Assembly: GCA_964395915.1 (NCBI GenBank) | Contig: CAYNDB010000103.1 | Coordinates: 1-8,973, forward strand | Direction: 5' to 3' | DNA: 8,973 bases | Source of the DNA: CAYNDB01 sp964395915 | Lineage (GTDB): Bacteria > Nitrospinota_A > UBA7883 > JAJRTC01 | Part shown: in pieces, positions 1-6,943 of the stretch | Layout of the letters: each line of letters starts with the position of its first letter | Position numbering within the stretch: position 1 is the stretch's first letter | Made by a program: the position numbers and the translations under genes | The notes under the pieces: model-generated | The model's input: the letters and a program-made list of their open reading frames with translations, nothing else | What the model was told of the DNA's origin: nothing | Database searches by the model: none

Positions 1-1
1 G

Positions 2-541
2 GGCGTTACGCTGGCAAAATGCATGTTACCGGAGGTTGTGTTTACGCTAGGGTCTATCCCGACGGCGGAATACGCGCCGCCAACTACAGATGAAGTGCCA
101 GCGTCTATCCGCAAACATATAAAAGAGTTCGATGCGGTGATCCTGGAGCGGCACGGCAGCGTGACTGTAGGCAAAGACATATTCAGCGCATATAACACGC
201 TGGAGCGTATGGAGCACGTTGCGGAGATAACCTACCATGCAAGGCAGATAGGCCGTGTGGAGCCGTTGTCGTCGAAACAGGTCGAGCGATTGCAGACCAT
301 AGGAGACGAGCAGGGGTGGCCGCGAAAAAAGATTATCCACGATAATTGCAACAACTGTAACGCATGCAACAAATTTTCTTCTGAACGCAATTGCGCTTCC
401 TTCGAGCCTGAAAATGGCTGTGCCAGCAAAGCAAACCTTGTCGAAACAGGGGCCGTTACCGCCACTCCTGATGATCGCCTGATGGGGATCGTGGAGGAAG
501 AGGTTTTGGCGGAGCTAGGACTAGCAAAACAAAATTGTTAA
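2..541 (+). CDS. Class II aldolase/adducin family protein, 3' part, with Cys-rich and helical C-terminal tail
   Basis: This is the C-terminal part of a metal-dependent class II aldolase of the fuculose-phosphate aldolase type. Such enzymes cleave sugar phosphates to dihydroxyacetone phosphate and an aldehyde. The frame is open at the left edge, so the true start and the first metal-binding histidines are outside. Counting from the first visible codon (nt 2-4), LPEVVFTLG and the ERHGSVTVGKD segment are typical of the family. His51 in that segment matches the third zinc ligand. The usual fold ends near residue 100. About 70 further residues follow: a cluster with Cys116, 119, 122, 131 and 140, a linker rich in Thr, Ala and Pro, and a helix RLMGIVEEEVLAELG at about 159-173. 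The helix looks like a microcompartment encapsulation peptide, which is an inference. The exact sugar substrate cannot be told. The family call is firm; the targeting role is tentative. Confidence 0.85.
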   Translation, partial: GVTLAKCMLPEVVFTLGSIPTAEYAPPTTDEVPASIRKHIKEFDAVILERHGSVTVGKDIFSAYNTLERMEHVAEITYHARQIGRVEPLSSKQVERLQTIGDEQGWPRKKIIHDNCNNCNACNKFSSERNCASFEPENGCASKANLVETGAVTATPDDRLMGIVEEEVLAELGLAKQNC

Positions 542-561
542 GGCCTTACGCAAGCTTTCTA

Positions 562-590
562 TTGCCCTTCTAGCCTGAGCGTCATATTCT
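562..590 (+). promoter_or_regulatory. Weak sigma70-like promoter candidate in the gap before trpE
   Basis: TTGCCC (562-567) and TATTCT (585-590) are 17 nt apart, each matching 4 of 6 consensus bases. If used, it would give a leader of about 80 nt that includes the hairpins at 601-642. The match is modest and could be chance. The candidate at 640-667 is better. Confidence 0.2.
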
Positions 591-600
591 TTTTCCAATA

Positions 601-616
601 CTGACTGCAAAGTCAG
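601..616 (+). repeat. Perfect inverted repeat with GCAA loop (hairpin)
   Basis: CTGACT-GCAA-AGTCAG forms a perfect 6-bp stem closed by GCAA, a GNRA-type stable tetraloop. It lies 60 nt after the aldolase stop codon. It is followed by GATATTTCT rather than a run of T, so it is a poor intrinsic terminator. It could mark the 3' end of the upstream transcript, be part of a trp leader, or be a protein-binding palindrome. The bases at 608-614 can instead pair with 636-642, so the two stems exclude each other. Confidence 0.5.
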
Positions 617-639
617 GATATTTCTATGGTGACTGGACT

Positions 640-667
640 TTGATATGGAAACGACACAAGCTAGAAT
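640..667 (+). promoter_or_regulatory. Candidate sigma70 promoter of the trp-pro operon
   Basis: TTGATA (640-645) and TAGAAT (662-667) each match 5 of 6 consensus bases and are 16 nt apart. Initiation about 7 nt downstream would fall at 674-675, only 2-3 nt before the trpE ATG at 677. The mRNA would then be nearly leaderless. This fits the poor ribosome-binding site of trpE, where AGG at 671-673 sits only 3 nt from the ATG. It would rule out transcription attenuation from this promoter. It is a consensus match only. Confidence 0.45.
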
Positions 668-676
668 GACAGGTAT

Positions 677-2158
677 ATGTATTCAATAACAAAAGAAGAG
701 TTTGCATCGTACGCGAAAGAGGGAAACCTTATCCCTGTGTATCGGGAGATTTTCGCCGATATGGAGACTCCTGTGTCCGCCTATCTTAAAATGGGGGACC
801 AAAAATATTCCTACCTGCTCGAATCTGTGGAAGGAGGCGAGAAATGGGGCCGATACACTTTCATGGGAGCTACGCCCTCTATCGTGTTCGAATATTCGGA
901 AGATAAAGTGACCCTTACGGATGGGGGGGGAACAAACTCATTCAAGGCCGAGGGCGACCCTTTGGAAGAGCTTAAAAAGGTGATGAGCAGGTTCACTCCG
1001 GTAAACATGCCCGGACTGCCGCGCTTTTTTGGCGGCGCTGTCGGATATCTGTCCTACGACGCTGTAAGGTTTTTCGAGGCAATGCCGGAGTCTGTTACGG
1101 ACGAGCTTAAGGTCCCCGACGCGCTTTTTTTGATAACGGATACGATCCTGATTTTTGATAATGTCGCCAACACTATCAAAGTCGTTTCCAACGCGCATGT
1201 GGGGGATGATGGAGCGGACGCGGCGTATGACAAAGCTACGGGTAAAATCGACGAGCTTATAAACCGGCTTACAGGGCCTGCGCCGAGCGTCGAAACCGCG
1301 CTTGGCGACCCAAACAAAATAAGTTTTGAAGGCAATATAGACAAAGAAACCTTCGAGAAAAACGTGGAGCGATGTAAAGAATATATCCGCGAGGGCGACA
1401 TTTTCCAGGTGGTGCTGGCGCAACGTCTCAAGGCAAAGCTTTCCGTGCCGCCTTTTCAGGTATACCGCGCTTTGCGCCGGGTGAACCCTTCGCCATACAT
1501 GTTTTATCTCAATCTTGGGCAGGCGTGGATAGTTGGCTCGTCGCCGGAGTCTCTTGTTCGTGTGGAGGATGGAGTGGTGGAGGAGAGGCCGATAGCCGGC
1601 ACCCGTCCGCGCGGGAAAACCGAGGAGGAAGATAAATGTTTATCAGAAGACCTCCTGTCCGACGAGAAGGAACTGGCGGAACATATCATGCTCGTCGATC
1701 TTGGCCGCAACGATGTGGGAAGAGTGTCCGTAGGCGGCAGTGTGGAGGTAAGCGAGCTTATGAAAATAGAAAAATATTCACATGTGATCCATATAGTATC
1801 CAACGTGAAAGGAGAGCTTCTGCCAGGTATGGACGCCTATGACGCGCTTAGGGCGTGTTTCCCAGCGGGGACGCTTTCCGGCGCTCCGAAAATACGGGCG
1901 ATGGAGATTATCGAGGAGATGGAAGGCGTCCGCAGAGGTGTTTACGGCGGAGCTGTCGGCTATTTCTCATTTTCCGGTAATATGGATGTGGCTATCGCCA
2001 TTCGTACGCTATATATAGATGGCGACATGGCGTACCTTGGCGTCGGAGCCGGTATAGTGGCGGACTCTGTCCCGGAAAGCGAATATCAGGAGACGATCAA
2101 CAAGGGCAAGGCGTTGATGAAAGCGGTGGAGATCGCGGAGAATGGACTGGAGCTTTGA
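677..2158 (+). CDS. trpE: Anthranilate synthase component I
   Basis: This subunit turns chorismate plus ammonia (delivered by TrpG) into anthranilate and pyruvate, the first committed step of tryptophan synthesis. At 493 residues it has normal full length. The N-terminal region carries LLES at 47-50, the motif associated with tryptophan feedback binding, so the enzyme is probably allosterically inhibited. The chorismate-binding domain shows GDIFQVVLAQR (240-250), NPSPYMFYL (270-278), PIAGTRPRG (305-313), DLGRND (341-346), SHVIHIVS (368-375), FPAGTLSGAPK (395-405) and GAGIVADSVPESEY (457-470). These favour TrpE over the relatives PabB and the isochorismate synthases, and the adjoining trpG and trpD support this. 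ATG 677 is the only sensible start: an in-frame TAG lies at 662-664 and the sequence begins like known TrpE proteins. The stop codon directly abuts the trpG start. A run of eight G at 923-930 lies within a Gly-rich stretch, but the frame stays open. Confidence 0.97.
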   Translation: MYSITKEEFASYAKEGNLIPVYREIFADMETPVSAYLKMGDQKYSYLLESVEGGEKWGRYTFMGATPSIVFEYSEDKVTLTDGGGTNSFKAEGDPLEELKKVMSRFTPVNMPGLPRFFGGAVGYLSYDAVRFFEAMPESVTDELKVPDALFLITDTILIFDNVANTIKVVSNAHVGDDGADAAYDKATGKIDELINRLTGPAPSVETALGDPNKISFEGNIDKETFEKNVERCKEYIREGDIFQVVLAQRLKAKLSVPPFQVYRALRRVNPSPYMFYLNLGQAWIVGSSPESLVRVEDGVVEERPIAGTRPRGKTEEEDKCLSEDLLSDEKELAEHIMLVDLGRNDVGRVSVGGSVEVSELMKIEKYSHVIHIVSNVKGELLPGMDAYDALRACFPAGTLSGAPKIRAMEIIEEMEGVRRGVYGGAVGYFSFSGNMDVAIAIRTLYIDGDMAYLGVGAGIVADSVPESEYQETINKGKALMKAVEIAENGLEL

Positions 2159-2722
2159 ATGCTTTTACTTATAGATAATTACGATTCGTTCACATACAAC
2201 CTCGCCCAGTATTTAATTGAGCTTGGGCAGGAGGTGAACGTTGTGCGCAACGACAAGCTGACCATCGCCGAGATAGAAAAAATGGCTCCGGAGCGGATAG
2301 TCATTTCGCCAGGACCTAAAACACCTAACGAAGCTGGTGTATCGGTTGAAACGGTTAAAGCGTTCACAGGCAAAATCCCGATACTAGGCGTGTGCCTTGG
2401 GCATCAGTCAATGTCTGCGGCGTATGGCGGGAAAATATTGAAGGCAAAACAGCTTATGCACGGGAAGACAAGTGAAATTCGTCACGACGGTAAAGGTGTG
2501 TACGCAGGCCTTCCAAACCCTTTCACTGCGACGCGATATCACTCGCTTATAGTAGATGAGGAAACGTTGCCTGATATTTTCGAAGTTACATCCCGCACAA
2601 GCGAAGGAGAGATAATGGGGATACGGCACAAAACCGCGCCGACCGAGGGTGTGCAGTTTCATCCGGAATCGATCATCACGGAGCATGGCAAAGATATTTT
2701 AAAAAACTTTTTGGATTTTTGA
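2159..2722 (+). CDS. trpG: Anthranilate synthase component II (glutamine amidotransferase)
   Basis: This class I glutamine amidotransferase hydrolyses glutamine and channels ammonia to TrpE. Its 187 residues are the normal size for a stand-alone subunit, not fused to trpD as in enterobacteria. The N-terminus LLLIDNYDSFTYNL is diagnostic for the TrpG/PabA family. The catalytic triad is visible: Cys79 in GVCLGHQ, His168 and Glu170 in VQFHPES. The oxyanion-loop region PGPKTPNEAG (51-60) has Lys where many relatives have Cys or another residue. TrpG and PabA are hard to separate by sequence, so it may also serve para-aminobenzoate (folate) synthesis if no separate pabA exists. The ATG follows the trpE stop with no gap. 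GGAG at 2149-2152, inside the end of trpE, is a good ribosome-binding site 6 nt upstream, which suggests translational coupling of the two subunits. Confidence 0.95.
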   Translation: MLLLIDNYDSFTYNLAQYLIELGQEVNVVRNDKLTIAEIEKMAPERIVISPGPKTPNEAGVSVETVKAFTGKIPILGVCLGHQSMSAAYGGKILKAKQLMHGKTSEIRHDGKGVYAGLPNPFTATRYHSLIVDEETLPDIFEVTSRTSEGEIMGIRHKTAPTEGVQFHPESIITEHGKDILKNFLDF

Positions 2723-2737
2723 ATCAGAGAAACGAAA

Positions 2738-3751
2738 ATGACGATAAAAGAAGCGATAGCGAAAGTTGTTGAGAGAGCCGACCTGACAGAAGACGAGATG
2801 GTGGCCGTGATGAACTCTATCATGAGCGGCGAATGTACCGAGGCGCAGATAGGCGCTTTTCTCACAGCGTTGCGGATGAAGGGTGAGACTATCGAGGAGA
2901 TCACCGGCGCGGCTAGGGTGATGCGTGAAAAGGCGCAACATGTGGATGCGGGCGAGGGCTCTGTTGTAGACACATGCGGCACCGGGGGTGATAAATCCGG
3001 CACGTTCAACATATCGACAACCGCCGCGTTCGTGGTGGCGGGAGCTGGCTTGAAAGTTGCCAAACATGGCAATAGAGCGGTGTCGAGCGCGGCTGGTTCG
3101 GCCGACGTATTAAAAACGCTCGGCGTAAATATAGAAGCGGATAAGGCCAAAGTCGAGAAGTGTGTTCAGGACGTGGGTATCGGTTTTCTGTTTGCGCCGT
3201 TGATGCATGGGGCGATGAAATACGCCATCGGACCGAGGCGGGAGGTTGGTATCCGCACGATTTTCAATGTGCTGGGGCCGCTTACGAATCCCGCCGGAGC
3301 GAAGTCGCAGGTAATCGGTGTATACGATAAAGCTCTTGTGGAGCCTATCGCGCATGTCCTCTCACGGCTCGGCTCGCAAAATGTTTTTGTCGTTCATGGC
3401 TCCGATGGATTGGACGAAATTACTGTCACCGGCTCGACGGACATCGCATGGATGAAGAACGGGAAAGTGGAAACGTTCACCGTTACGCCGGGTGAGTTTG
3501 AGATGCCTGTACGTAAACCTGATGAATTAAAAGGCGGTGACGCGGAGAGAAACGCCCAAATCACGCGGGATGTGTTAAGCGGTAAGGATAAGGGAGCCTG
3601 CCGGGATATAACTGTTCTAAACGCGGCGGCGGCGATCTGCGCCGGAGGTCTCGCTGACTCTATCCAGAACGCCATACCGAAAGCGGAGGAATCGATAGAC
3701 TCAGGCTCTGCTATGGAGAAGCTTGAACGTATGATAGAGGTTTGTAAATGA
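2738..3751 (+). CDS. trpD: Anthranilate phosphoribosyltransferase
   Basis: This enzyme transfers the phosphoribosyl group of PRPP to anthranilate, the second step of tryptophan synthesis. It has 337 residues, typical for the stand-alone form. The PRPP site shows GTGGDKSGTFNIST (81-94), and KHGNRAVSSAAGSADVL (109-125) supplies further substrate contacts. GPRREVGIRTIFNVLGPLTNP (165-185, quoted in part as the family's anthranilate-site block) and DGLDE (223-227), with Asp226 and Glu227 as likely Mg2+ ligands, complete the pattern. No key residue is missing. It starts 15 nt after trpG, with a modest AGAGA ribosome-binding site at 2726-2730, and its last four bases (ATGA) overlap the start of proB. 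That overlap ties the tryptophan genes to the proline genes. The trpC, trpF, trpB and trpA genes expected next in a classical trp operon do not follow. Confidence 0.96.
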   Translation: MTIKEAIAKVVERADLTEDEMVAVMNSIMSGECTEAQIGAFLTALRMKGETIEEITGAARVMREKAQHVDAGEGSVVDTCGTGGDKSGTFNISTTAAFVVAGAGLKVAKHGNRAVSSAAGSADVLKTLGVNIEADKAKVEKCVQDVGIGFLFAPLMHGAMKYAIGPRREVGIRTIFNVLGPLTNPAGAKSQVIGVYDKALVEPIAHVLSRLGSQNVFVVHGSDGLDEITVTGSTDIAWMKNGKVETFTVTPGEFEMPVRKPDELKGGDAERNAQITRDVLSGKDKGACRDITVLNAAAAICAGGLADSIQNAIPKAEESIDSGSAMEKLERMIEVCK

Positions 3752-4920
3752 CAAGCGCCCTGACTAAACGTCGTAACGACCTTTTAAAATCCGCCCGCAC
3801 AATAGTTGTCAAGGTAGGCAGTGGTGTGCTTACAGGCGAAAAGTTTGCCGATCTCGATGAATCGATAGTGTCCAATATTGCGCGTCAGGTGGCGGAATTG
3901 ATAAAAAGCGGGCGCAAGGTTGCGGTGGTAAGCTCCGGCTCTGTTGTCATAGGCTCTAAAGCGCTGAGGTTGCGCCGACATGGCCTTACCATCCCGGAAA
4001 TACAGGCGTCCGCTTCCGTGGGGCAGGGCGGGCTTACAACCCTTTGGGGCAAATGTTTCGCCGAAGAGGGGTTCAGAGTCGGGCAGATACTTTTGACTCA
4101 TGACGACCTGGCAAACCGGAGGCGATTTTTAAACGCGCGCAACACAATAAACGCGTTGTTTGATTTCAACGTGGTCCCGATCATAAACGAGAACGACAGC
4201 GTGGCTGTGCATGAACTGAAGTTCGGTGATAACGACACGCTTTCCGCCCGTGTCACCAATCTTATCGAAGCGGACCTGCTGGCGATACTATCCGATGTGG
4301 ACGGGCTTTATTCCGCCGACCCACGGGTGGACGAGGAAGCGGAAAAAATAGAGTTTGTAAATGAAATTGACGAATCGATTCGCGCGTTTGCCGGGGATTC
4401 GTTATCACGCACCGGGCTTGGCGGCATGGCGTCGAAAGTGAGCGCGGCTTCTGAGGCGACAAAGCTGGGGTCGGCGACAATTATCCTGCCTGGTAAAAGG
4501 GATGGAGCGTTGGGGAGTATATTTGACGGGGAAGCGCTCGGCACGTTTTTCTTCCCTCATTCAGATAAGATGAGCGGCAAAAAACATTGGATAGTGTTTC
4601 ATCTAAAATCGCAGGGGAAAATAACGGTGGATGAAGGCGCTAAAAAAGCGATATCGAATAAGGGAAAAAGTTTGCTGGCTACAGGCGTTACCGATATAGA
4701 AGGTGTATTCGAGTCCGGAGAAGCGGTGCATATTGTCGGCCCGGATGGCCTGGAATTTGCCAAGGGGCTGGTAAAATATCATTCTTCGGAGCTTGAACGC
4801 ATTAAAGGTCGCAAGACAGACGAAATTGAGGGTATATTGGGATATAAGCCGAGCAATGAGGTGATGCATCGTGACGACATGGTGATGATATCCGTTTCGT
4901 CAAAAGAAAATGGATTGTAA
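3748..4920 (+). CDS. proB: Glutamate 5-kinase with C-terminal PUA domain
   Basis: This cytoplasmic kinase phosphorylates glutamate to gamma-glutamyl phosphate, the first and usually feedback-controlled step of proline synthesis. The amino-acid kinase domain spans about 15-265: VVKVGSGVLT (20-29), VSSGSVVIG (61-69), ASASVGQ (87-93), INENDSVAV (146-154), FGDNDTLSA (159-167), LSDVDGLYSADPR (181-193) and GLGGMASKVSAA (223-234). A PUA domain follows at about 289-370 (ITVDEGAKKAI through EIEGILGY), as in the long form of the enzyme; the total of 390 residues fits. VSSGSVVIG has Ser where most relatives have Ala, a conservative change. The ATG overlaps the trpD stop by four bases, and GAGG at 3737-3740 lies 7 nt upstream, so translation is probably coupled to trpD. 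proA follows after 22 nt. In many bacteria obg precedes proB; here trpD does. Confidence 0.96.
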   Translation: MTSALTKRRNDLLKSARTIVVKVGSGVLTGEKFADLDESIVSNIARQVAELIKSGRKVAVVSSGSVVIGSKALRLRRHGLTIPEIQASASVGQGGLTTLWGKCFAEEGFRVGQILLTHDDLANRRRFLNARNTINALFDFNVVPIINENDSVAVHELKFGDNDTLSARVTNLIEADLLAILSDVDGLYSADPRVDEEAEKIEFVNEIDESIRAFAGDSLSRTGLGGMASKVSAASEATKLGSATIILPGKRDGALGSIFDGEALGTFFFPHSDKMSGKKHWIVFHLKSQGKITVDEGAKKAISNKGKSLLATGVTDIEGVFESGEAVHIVGPDGLEFAKGLVKYHSSELERIKGRKTDEIEGILGYKPSNEVMHRDDMVMISVSSKENGL

Positions 4921-4942
4921 AATGTGAATTTGGGAAAAGCAT

Positions 4943-6214
4943 ATGAAGGTTGAACAGGTAGACACTCGCGCATTGATAGAAACTGTGGCAAAGCAAGCCC
5001 GGGAGGCTTCCCGAAAGGTTGCGACTCTTTCCACGGCGATAAAAAATGAAGCCATGATGAAAATGGCCGATGCCCTTGAAAGCATGGAAAACGAAATCGT
5101 GGAAGCTAACATGATCGATATGGAAGCGGGCGAGAAAAATGGTCTTTCCCAGGCAATGCTCGACAGGTTGCGCATGGACAAGGCAAGGATCGAATCGATG
5201 GCAAACGGTATTCGGGACATTGTGGCGTTGCCCGATCCTGTTGGTGAAATCGCTGAAATGAAACGCAGGCCCAACGGAATGATGGTAGGGAAAATGCGAG
5301 TTCCTCTGGGTGTTATCGGGATCATATACGAGTCACGCCCCAACGTTACAGCGGACGTGTCGGCGTTATGCCTTAAATCCGGCAACGCTGTGATACTGCG
5401 CGGCGGGTCGGAGGCTATACATTCAAACCGCGCTATCGCAACGGTTCTTTCAGACGCGGCGGAATCTGCGGGAATACCTGAAAACACTATTCAGCTTGTG
5501 CAGATGACGGACAGGGAAGCGGTTAAGGAGCTCCTTACGATGGATCAGTATATCGATGTCATTATTCCCCGTGGTGGTTTCGAGCTTATCCGGTTTGTTG
5601 TGGAAAACTCTATCATTCCGGTTATAAAGCACGACAAGGGCTTGTGCCATGTATATGTCGACAGTCACGCCGATATCAAGATGGCCGGGGATATTTCCTT
5701 TAACGCCAAGACGCAGCGTCCCGGTGTGTGCAACGCTATGGAGACGTTACTCGTTCATAAAGATATCGCCGAACGATTTCTGCCCGGCATGATAAAAGAA
5801 CTACAGGATGCGCAAGTGGAAATACGTGGTTGTGAAAAAACCCAGGGCTTTGCGGAAGGGGTTGTCCCTGCCACGAAAGAAGACTGGGACGAGGAATATC
5901 TCGATCTCATTCTTTCCGTCAAGGTTGTCGATAGTTTCGAGGAGGCTGTCGACCATATAGACAAGCACAGCTCCAACCTCACCGAAACGATTGTTACGAA
6001 CGATTATCATAATGCGCAGAAGTTTTTGCGGATGGTGGATTCGTCGGCTGTGATGGTGAACGCGTCGACCAGGTTCAACGACGGGGGACAGTTTGGTCTT
6101 GGAGCGGAGATGGGCATTTCCACACAGAAGCTGCATGTCCGAGGCCCGATGGGGCTGGTGGAGCTTACCTCGCTTAAATACATAGTTTATGGTGACGGAC
6201 ATATCCGTAAGTGA
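4943..6214 (+). CDS. proA: Gamma-glutamyl phosphate reductase (glutamate-5-semialdehyde dehydrogenase)
   Basis: This NADPH-dependent enzyme reduces the labile gamma-glutamyl phosphate made by ProB to glutamate-5-semialdehyde, which cyclises towards proline. The 423 residues match the family. Seen in order: the helical N-terminus, PLGVIGIIYESRPNVTADV (121-139), LKSGNAVILRGGSEA (144-158), IIPRGG (207-212), VIKHDKGLCHVY (227-238), the catalytic region KTQRPGVCNAMET (256-268) with nucleophile Cys263, and the C-terminal GPMGLVELTSLKYIVYG. The ATG has GGGA at 4932-4935, 7 nt upstream, giving a convincing start. ProB and ProA often form a complex that channels the intermediate, and their adjacency here fits that. 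nadD begins 28 nt after the stop. Nothing suggests truncation or loss of function. Confidence 0.97.
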   Translation: MKVEQVDTRALIETVAKQAREASRKVATLSTAIKNEAMMKMADALESMENEIVEANMIDMEAGEKNGLSQAMLDRLRMDKARIESMANGIRDIVALPDPVGEIAEMKRRPNGMMVGKMRVPLGVIGIIYESRPNVTADVSALCLKSGNAVILRGGSEAIHSNRAIATVLSDAAESAGIPENTIQLVQMTDREAVKELLTMDQYIDVIIPRGGFELIRFVVENSIIPVIKHDKGLCHVYVDSHADIKMAGDISFNAKTQRPGVCNAMETLLVHKDIAERFLPGMIKELQDAQVEIRGCEKTQGFAEGVVPATKEDWDEEYLDLILSVKVVDSFEEAVDHIDKHSSNLTETIVTNDYHNAQKFLRMVDSSAVMVNASTRFNDGGQFGLGAEMGISTQKLHVRGPMGLVELTSLKYIVYGDGHIRK

Positions 6215-6242
6215 TTTTTATTTGTTCGGTTAAGGTGTGGCA

Positions 6243-6929
6243 ATGAAAATCGGCGTATTCGGCGGAGCTTTCAACCCTGTCCATATGGCGCATCTTATCA
6301 CTGCAAACGAAGTAGCGATGCGTTTGAACCTCGACCGGGTCTATTTTGTGGTATCGGCCAGGCCTCCACACAAGGCGCATGACACGCTTATAGACTTCCA
6401 TCACAGGCTCCGAATGGTGGAGCTTGCCACTGAAAGTAACGAAAACTTTTATGCCAGCGGCCTGGAAAAAGAGAGACCAGGCCCAAGCTATGCAGTAGAT
6501 ACAATGCGTTATTTTCGCGACAGGTTTGGAGCCGGCGTTCATTTTATAGCTGGTCAGGACGCTGTGGAGGATATCGGCACATGGCGGTCGGCGGCGACGC
6601 TTTTAAAAACATGCAATTTGGTGGTAGTCTCGCGACCAGGTTTCGATACATCCGCTCTTGTGGATGTTTTGCAAAGCGTTCTTTCCCTGAAGTACAAAAA
6701 TATCAAACTTGAGACCATGGGGATAAGCGAAGATGGTATTGTCGAGACGATACATGTGGTTGGCGGATTGTCGCGAATACATGTTGTAAAAGTCACACCC
6801 GTTGATATTTCCTCTACGCAAATAAGAGAGAGGTTGCGCAACGGGAATTCGATAAAGTATCTTGTGCCGGAGCCTGTTGAAATGTATCTTAGAGAAGAGG
6901 GTATTTTAAAAACAAGTTTTGTTAAGTAA
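6243..6929 (+). CDS. nadD: Nicotinate-nucleotide adenylyltransferase
   Basis: This nucleotidyltransferase joins nicotinate mononucleotide and ATP to form nicotinate adenine dinucleotide, the step before NAD synthetase. Counting from ATG 6243 it has 228 residues, slightly longer than many family members. The ATP-binding motif GGAFNPVHMAH (7-17) contains the H-x-x-H pair His14/His17. PPHK (41-44), PGPSYAVDTM (79-88), GQDAVEDIGTW (104-114), ISSTQIRERL (189-198) and IKYLVPEPVEMYL (204-216) are all standard. GGAF replaces the more usual GGTF, a mild change. A GTG at 6237 is also in frame, but ATG 6243 is preferred because AAGGTG (6232-6237) gives it a well-placed ribosome-binding site and the protein then begins MKIGVFGG like its relatives. 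The proA-nadD-rsfS order is common in many bacteria. Confidence 0.95.
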   Translation: MKIGVFGGAFNPVHMAHLITANEVAMRLNLDRVYFVVSARPPHKAHDTLIDFHHRLRMVELATESNENFYASGLEKERPGPSYAVDTMRYFRDRFGAGVHFIAGQDAVEDIGTWRSAATLLKTCNLVVVSRPGFDTSALVDVLQSVLSLKYKNIKLETMGISEDGIVETIHVVGGLSRIHVVKVTPVDISSTQIRERLRNGNSIKYLVPEPVEMYLREEGILKTSFVK

Positions 6930-6943
6930 CATCAGGATTTTTT

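Noticed and set aside
601..625. Intrinsic terminator for the aldolase gene
   Set aside because: The stem is only 6 bp with 50% GC and is followed by GATATTTCT, not a T run. It is kept as a hairpin only.
645..689. Short open frame of 14 codons (METTQARMTGICIQ) overlapping the trpE start, considered as a leader peptide
   Set aside because: It has no Trp codons and no ribosome-binding site. It would not be translated from the better promoter, because it begins upstream of that promoter's predicted start.
938..1423. Minus-strand open frame of 161 codons opposite trpE
   Set aside because: It shows no recognisable motif, and the strand is fully accounted for by trpE with all its conserved blocks.
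2659..3150. Minus-strand open frame of 163 codons opposite trpG/trpD
   Set aside because: It is Ser/Thr/Ala-rich antisense of trpD with no family motif and no ribosome-binding site of note.
4826..4848. TTGAGG and TATAAG near the end of proB as a promoter for proA
   Set aside because: The spacing is 11 nt, too short for a sigma70 promoter.
4900..5487. Minus-strand open frame of 195 codons
   Set aside because: It lies fully opposite the start of proA, is Ser/Ala/Ile-rich with no recognisable domain, and is explained by the codon pattern of proA.
6237..6242. GTG at 6237 as the nadD start
   Set aside because: It would overlap its own ribosome-binding site. ATG 6243 has correct spacing and the normal family N-terminus.
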